A DNA stretch of 64,000 nt from Candidatus Accumulibacter proximus (lineage in GTDB: Bacteria; Pseudomonadota; Gammaproteobacteria; Burkholderiales; Rhodocyclaceae), in NCBI GenBank assembly GCA_016709675.1, contig JADJMH010000001.1, positions 310,001 to 374,000 on the forward strand. Reading direction: 5' to 3'. Below, piece by piece: positions 60,359 through 64,000 of the stretch (positions are counted from its first letter, which is position 1; every line of letters starts with the position of its first letter). Below the pieces are notes generated by a model. It searched no databases, was not told the DNA's origin, and was given only the letters and a program-made list of their open reading frames with translations. A program made the position numbers and the translations under genes.

Positions 60359-61267
60359 CTAGCGGCGACGGCGGAGCGGGACGCCAGCGAGGGCCAGACC
60401 GAGCAGTGCGAGGGTCCCCGGCTCGGGAATCTGTGCTTTCAGGGCGACGCCGTCGTTGATGCATTCCTCCAGGAAATGCGCAGTGAACTCGCCGCGCGGC
60501 AAGGCCGAGAGGTCGACCGAGAAGCCGAAGACATGCAAACCGACTGGGCCAAAGCGAGCAAAGTCGAGGCCCAGATCGTCGCGAAGCTCAGATGCGTTCA
60601 GCTCGTCGAGGCCCGACAGCCAGGTGCCCGCCGTGATGTTCGCATACATCTTGCCGCCGCCGAGGTACTCGAGGACTTTCTCGGGCGTATCCAGGTCTCC
60701 CATGGCGTTCGTCTTCCCCCAGCCGAAAGCGTAGTATTGCTCGAGTGAGTCGTAGCCCCGGTTGTCACTGGAAAAGCTGGCCACTTCCAGGTTGGAAAAC
60801 AGTCCAAGCGTGGGGTTGAGTTTGCCAGGCAGGTTGCCGAGCGAGTCATTGGCGCTGGAGAAGCGAATGGCGAACACGCCTGGATCGGAGAACGCACCTT
60901 TGTTGTCGAGATCCCAGCCCGAGAAATTCAGAAACAGGTCGCCATACGCAACGCTGCCATTCGGCGCATCGCGCACGCTTACACCGGCCAGCGGCATGCT
61001 GCCGTTGATGGCGAAGTAGCCGGTCATACCGATCTGGCGGAAAGCGAGGCCGTATTGTTCATAGGAGGAACCGGCCTTGGGCGAACCATCAACGAACGAG
61101 TCGATGGCGTAGTTCCAGCCATTGTAGAGGGTACCGGCGTTGGCGTTCGACGCACCGATTGCCAGAGCGACAAGGCAGCCCAACAGGGCTGCTCCGAAAC
61201 GCCCGCCAACGGGGGTACTGGAGGGTGGGTTCGAGGAACCACCGGTCTTGCGAAGGGTTGTTTTCAT
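60359..61267 (-). CDS. PEP-CTERM sorted surface protein
   Basis: The 302-residue protein has a long signal peptide (residues 1-44, ending SNANA) and ends with a PEP-CTERM sorting tag: IPEPGTLALLGLALAG then PLRRRR. The mature part is Gly/Ser/Asn-rich and beta-like, with acidic DLDNKG and WLSGLDELNASEL patches, so it is likely a secreted or surface matrix protein processed by exosortase (EpsH), whose gene is not in the window. It is inserted between ybeY and corC in the opposite direction, with a perfect 12-bp inverted repeat 66 nt upstream of the start. Confidence 0.88.
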   Translation of the reverse strand: MKTTLRKTGGSSNPPSSTPVGGRFGAALLGCLVALAIGASNANAGTLYNGWNYAIDSFVDGSPKAGSSYEQYGLAFRQIGMTGYFAINGSMPLAGVSVRDAPNGSVAYGDLFLNFSGWDLDNKGAFSDPGVFAIRFSSANDSLGNLPGKLNPTLGLFSNLEVASFSSDNRGYDSLEQYYAFGWGKTNAMGDLDTPEKVLEYLGGGKMYANITAGTWLSGLDELNASELRDDLGLDFARFGPVGLHVFGFSVDLSALPRGEFTAHFLEECINDGVALKAQIPEPGTLALLGLALAGVPLRRRR

Positions 61268-61952
61268 GGTAAGATTCTTTCGCTAGTCAGTTGTAAGGTT
61301 AGTTGCAGGGTCGAGGTATCCAGGCTGCACAGGTGAGGCAATGACCGCGAATCATTGCCTCACTGACTGGTCAGGCGACGTGTATCTGCTTCTGGAGCCG
61401 GGCCGGGCGGCAAGAGGTTCCTCGAAGCGTTGAAGGCGAATCAAGAAACCTGACTTGACTTCAGGCGGCAGTGTCTCGCGGCGAGCCGGCAGGGCGTTAT
61501 GAACTACGTCACGGGGTCCGTGCTCTTTTCGCAAGCCGGCAGGTTTGGCAGTAGCTGAGGGGTTGACGGATCCGGTGTCGTTTCTGGACGGCGAAAAGCC
61601 GGCACCTGCCGTCCCTGGTTGTCGAGCAACGCGTTGCTGGTTGCCGCTCCGAGGGCGAGACTGACCATGCCTCGTCGTCTGCCGCGCCGGCAGCAAACGG
61701 CCTTTTTGACGAGGCTGACGGCGAGGAAGCTATTTCTGCCGAGGAACTCCTTGCACGACTCCGTCGTGAGAATGATCGAGCTCTCTCCATCACAGTTCGA
61801 AGCACTGATGGAGTCTCCGTATGGACCTTGCACGGCCGGGAGCAAGGTCGCAAGCCAGCCAGAGGAGCCGCTCGCACTCTTGTCGCCATCGCCAGCACAA
61901 GATCCCAAGACCCTGCTGGCAGTCACTGAAGGCCAGTTTCTTCAAGATCCCC
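61268..61952. other. Gene-free region between PEP-CTERM gene and corC
   Basis: Apart from the 12-bp inverted repeat, no gene is supported. One plus-strand frame stays open from 61567 to 61926 and has a protein-like composition (AISAEELLARLRRENDRAL) but no start codon, so it may be a gene relic. The region must hold the corC promoter, because corC is cut off from its usual operon. Confidence 0.45.
61333..61363. promoter_or_regulatory. Perfect 12-bp inverted repeat upstream of the PEP-CTERM gene
   Basis: GTGAGGCAATGA and TCATTGCCTCAC pair exactly around a 7-nt loop, 66 nt upstream of the PEP-CTERM start. No T tract follows on either strand, so an operator or a leader hairpin is more likely than a terminator. 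The regulator is unknown. Confidence 0.55.
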
Positions 61953-62798
61953 ATGGATAACCAGCGAACCAGCAACAAACCCCGTTTCCTCGAGCAACTC
62001 TCCTCGCTCCTGATGCGCGAGCCCGAGGATCGCGAACAACTCGTCGAACTGCTGCACTCGGCGCACCAGCGCAAGCTGCTCGATGCCGACGCCCTGGGCA
62101 TCATCAAAGGCGCGCTGGCGGCATCGGAGATGAGCGTCCGTGACGTCATGGTGCCGCGGCCGCTGATGGAGGTGGTCGACATCCACGATTCTCTGGCGGA
62201 GGTCATCGCCCGGGTCAACACCACCGCCCACTCGCGTTTTCCAGTCATCAACGGCAGCTCGGACAATGTGCTCGGCATCCTGCTCGCCAAGGACCTGCTG
62301 CGGGTTGGGCGCGACGAGGCCTTCGCGCTGAGTGACTGGGTGCGACCGGCGGTGTTCATCCCGGAGTTCAAGCGCCTCGACGTCTTGCTGCGCGAGTTTC
62401 GCGTCTCGCGCAATCACATGGCGATCGTCATCGACGAATACGCCGGCATTGCCGGCCTGATCACCATCGAGGATGTACTCGAACAGATCGTCGGCGAAAT
62501 CGAGGACGAATACGATTTTGACGAAGCCGACGACAACATCCAGCGCGATCCGAATGGTCGCTATCGCGTCAAGGCGCATACCGAGGTGGCGGACTTCAAC
62601 AACGCATTTGGCACCGACTTCAGCGACGAGAAATGCAACACGGTCGGTGGCCTGATCCTCAACCATCTTGGCCGCGTACCACAGGTCAATGAGACGATCG
62701 TCATTGAAGGAATGGGTTTCCTGGTCTTGCGCGCTGACAGCCGCCGTATCTACACCCTGGTCGTCGCCGGCAAGCCGGCGACAGGCGATCCTGCATAA
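61953..62798 (+). CDS. corC: CorC/HlyC-type CBS-domain protein
   Basis: From ATG 61953 (MDNQRTSNKPRFLEQLSSLL) the product has 281 residues: an acidic N-terminal helix region, two CBS domains (MVPRPLMEVVDI near 65 and ITIEDVLEQIVGEIEDEYD near 170) and a C-terminal transporter-associated CorC_HlyC domain (NTVGGLILNHLGRVPQVNE near 228). It is linked to Mg/Co efflux with CorA. It lacks a strong ribosome site. Its stop overlaps the probable start of lnt. Confidence 0.93.
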   Translation: MDNQRTSNKPRFLEQLSSLLMREPEDREQLVELLHSAHQRKLLDADALGIIKGALAASEMSVRDVMVPRPLMEVVDIHDSLAEVIARVNTTAHSRFPVINGSSDNVLGILLAKDLLRVGRDEAFALSDWVRPAVFIPEFKRLDVLLREFRVSRNHMAIVIDEYAGIAGLITIEDVLEQIVGEIEDEYDFDEADDNIQRDPNGRYRVKAHTEVADFNNAFGTDFSDEKCNTVGGLILNHLGRVPQVNETIVIEGMGFLVLRADSRRIYTLVVAGKPATGDPA

Positions 62799-64000
62799 GA
62801 CCCTCCGCTGGCGCTGCCTCGGCGCGCTGTTGCTCGGCGCCGCGGGCGTCGCCGGCTTCGCACCGCTCGGCTGTTTTCCGCTCAACTGGCTGAGCCTCGG
62901 CGGGCTCTTCGCGCTACTCATCGCCGAGGCCAACGGCGATCGGCGGCCGTGGCACGGGGCGCTGATTGGCGCGAGCCATGCTTTCGGGCTGTTCCTCACC
63001 GGCGTTTCCTGGATTTATGTCAGCCTGAGCGTCTTTGGCGGCATGCCGGCAGCGGTGGCCGGCCTGGCGACGCTCCTCTTCTGCGCCGTTCTCGCGCTCT
63101 TTGCGGCGCTCGCCGGGGCACTATTCGTGCGCCTCGCCGCTGCCGACTGGCTGCGTCGCACGCTGCTCTTTGCCGCCCTCTGGGTGCTCGCCGAGTGCCT
63201 GCGCGCCTGGGCTTTCACCGGCTTTCCCTGGCTGGCCGCCGGCTACTCGCAAACACCGCCGAGTCCGCTCGCCGGCTATGCGCCGCTGCTCGGCGTCCAT
63301 GGCGTGTCGTTCTTTTCCGTGCTGCTCGGGGGACTGATTTTCGAGGTTGGCAGGCGCTGGCTGTCTACCGAAGCCTGCGGCGCCGGCGGCTGGCGGCGCT
63401 GGTGTCCGGTCCTGCCGCTGCTTGCCATCGCCGCGATCCTGGTCACCGGCGATCGCCTCCGCGAGTTGCGCTGGACGGAGGCGCACGGCGAACCGCTGTC
63501 AGTCGCCCTGCTGCAGGGGAACGTTGCGCAGGAAATGAAATGGCGGCCCGAGCGCTTCGCCGATTCACTGCGCATCTATTACCGGCTGGCGCTGGAGAAT
63601 CCGGCGCAGCTGACGGTCCTGCCAGAGACCGCCCTGCCCGCGTTCCTTGACCAGATTCCGGCGGAGTATCTCGACGCCTTGCAGCAACTGGCGCTGCGCC
63701 GCGAGGGTGACCTGCTGCTCGGAATCCCGGTCGCCGAGGGCAGGCGATACTTCAATGCGGCGATCAGCCTGGGTGCCTCGGGTCGCCAGCGCTACGACAA
63801 AGTGCACCTGGTGCCTTTCGGCGAGTTTGTACCGCCGGGCTTTGCCTGGTTCATGGCGATGGCCAACATCCCGATGTCCGACTTCACCGCCGGTTCGCCT
63901 GCTCAGCCGCCGCTGCGCCTCGCCGGCCAGCGTGTCGGCGTGAACATCTGCTACGAAGACGCCTTTGGCGAGGAAATCATCGCTGCCCTGCCGGCCGCAA
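62791..64000 (+). CDS. lnt: Apolipoprotein N-acyltransferase, N-terminal part (cut by window edge)
   Basis: The frame shows HKTLRWRCLGALLLGAAGVAGFAPLG near its beginning, then several transmembrane helices, and the nitrilase-type domain with Glu in LPETALPAF, Lys in YDKVHLVPFGEFVPPG and Cys in VNICYEDAFGEE, the Lnt catalytic triad. No ATG, GTG or TTG lies at a sensible place; CTG 62791, 8 nt inside corC, gives a fitting N-terminus. An upstream TTG at 62704 would overlap corC by 95 nt. It N-acylates lipoproteins in the inner membrane. The C-terminal end is outside the window. Confidence 0.9.
   Translation, partial: MHKTLRWRCLGALLLGAAGVAGFAPLGCFPLNWLSLGGLFALLIAEANGDRRPWHGALIGASHAFGLFLTGVSWIYVSLSVFGGMPAAVAGLATLLFCAVLALFAALAGALFVRLAAADWLRRTLLFAALWVLAECLRAWAFTGFPWLAAGYSQTPPSPLAGYAPLLGVHGVSFFSVLLGGLIFEVGRRWLSTEACGAGGWRRWCPVLPLLAIAAILVTGDRLRELRWTEAHGEPLSVALLQGNVAQEMKWRPERFADSLRIYYRLALENPAQLTVLPETALPAFLDQIPAEYLDALQQLALRREGDLLLGIPVAEGRRYFNAAISLGASGRQRYDKVHLVPFGEFVPPGFAWFMAMANIPMSDFTAGSPAQPPLRLAGQRVGVNICYEDAFGEEIIAALPAA

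Noticed and set aside
1..64000. CRISPR arrays
   Set aside because: No regularly spaced direct repeats of 25-40 nt were seen anywhere in the window.

Overview
The window reads as chromosomal DNA of a GC-rich betaproteobacterium. The gene orders yceD-rpmF-plsX-fabHDG-acpP-fabF, lolB-ispE-tRNA-Gln-prs-rplY-pth-ychF and miaB-phoH-ybeY-corC-lnt are typical of that class. Pit phosphate transporters paired with DUF47 (PhoU-like) proteins, plus a PEP-CTERM surface protein, suggest Rhodocyclales and would fit a polyphosphate-accumulating relative of Candidatus Accumulibacter. The taxonomic call is inference from gene content; no database was consulted. Layout: 1-8.5 kb is an ion and phosphate transport block. 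It holds two Pit-type phosphate transporters of different subtypes, three DUF47 proteins, two NhaD/ArsB-type antiporters and two universal stress proteins. 8.7-10.3 kb is a compact ParA ATPase plus ribbon-helix-helix (RHH) protein pair with its own promoter and repeat sites, the most interesting candidate system here. 10.4-17.5 kb holds a MalT-like LuxR regulator, a lysophosphatidate-type acyltransferase, the YlqF/RbgA GTPase, a methyltransferase, a small membrane protein and galU. 17.6-25.8 kb holds nadB facing the fatty-acid synthesis operon, with an intrinsic terminator between rpmF and plsX. 25.9-30.2 kb holds maf, an RsmI-like methylase and a tightly overlapping rluC-HAD-Rieske-sppA operon. 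30.5-39.5 kb holds rne (frameshifted as presented), a DUF3299 protein, a dynamin-like GTPase, mutM, a TPR protein and lolB. 39.5-47.7 kb holds ispE, tRNA-Gln, prs, rplY, pth, ychF, a periplasmic ATP-dependent ligase and the complete EF-P lysylation set (epmB, efp, epmA). 47.7-54.2 kb is an accessory island: a Phd/ParE toxin-antitoxin pair, a GIY-YIG nuclease-domain protein, a minimal tyrosine recombinase divergent from a protein with two SH3-like repeats, an ImmA/IrrE-DUF4411 pair, and two long degenerate gene-free tracts at its edges. 54.2-64 kb holds acnB (frameshifted as presented), a small conserved-looking protein from an apparently leaderless promoter, and miaB-phoH-ybeY-corC-lnt interrupted by a PEP-CTERM gene. 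Three genes (the RHH gene, rne, acnB) need single-base corrections, most at short G/C runs. This looks more like consensus error than true gene loss, because rne and acnB read perfectly once one base is dropped. Both window ends cut genes: Pit at the left, lnt at the right. Gene-free stretches over 300 nt are at 1476-1883, 30161-30561, 48377-49085, 53504-54260 and 61268-61952.
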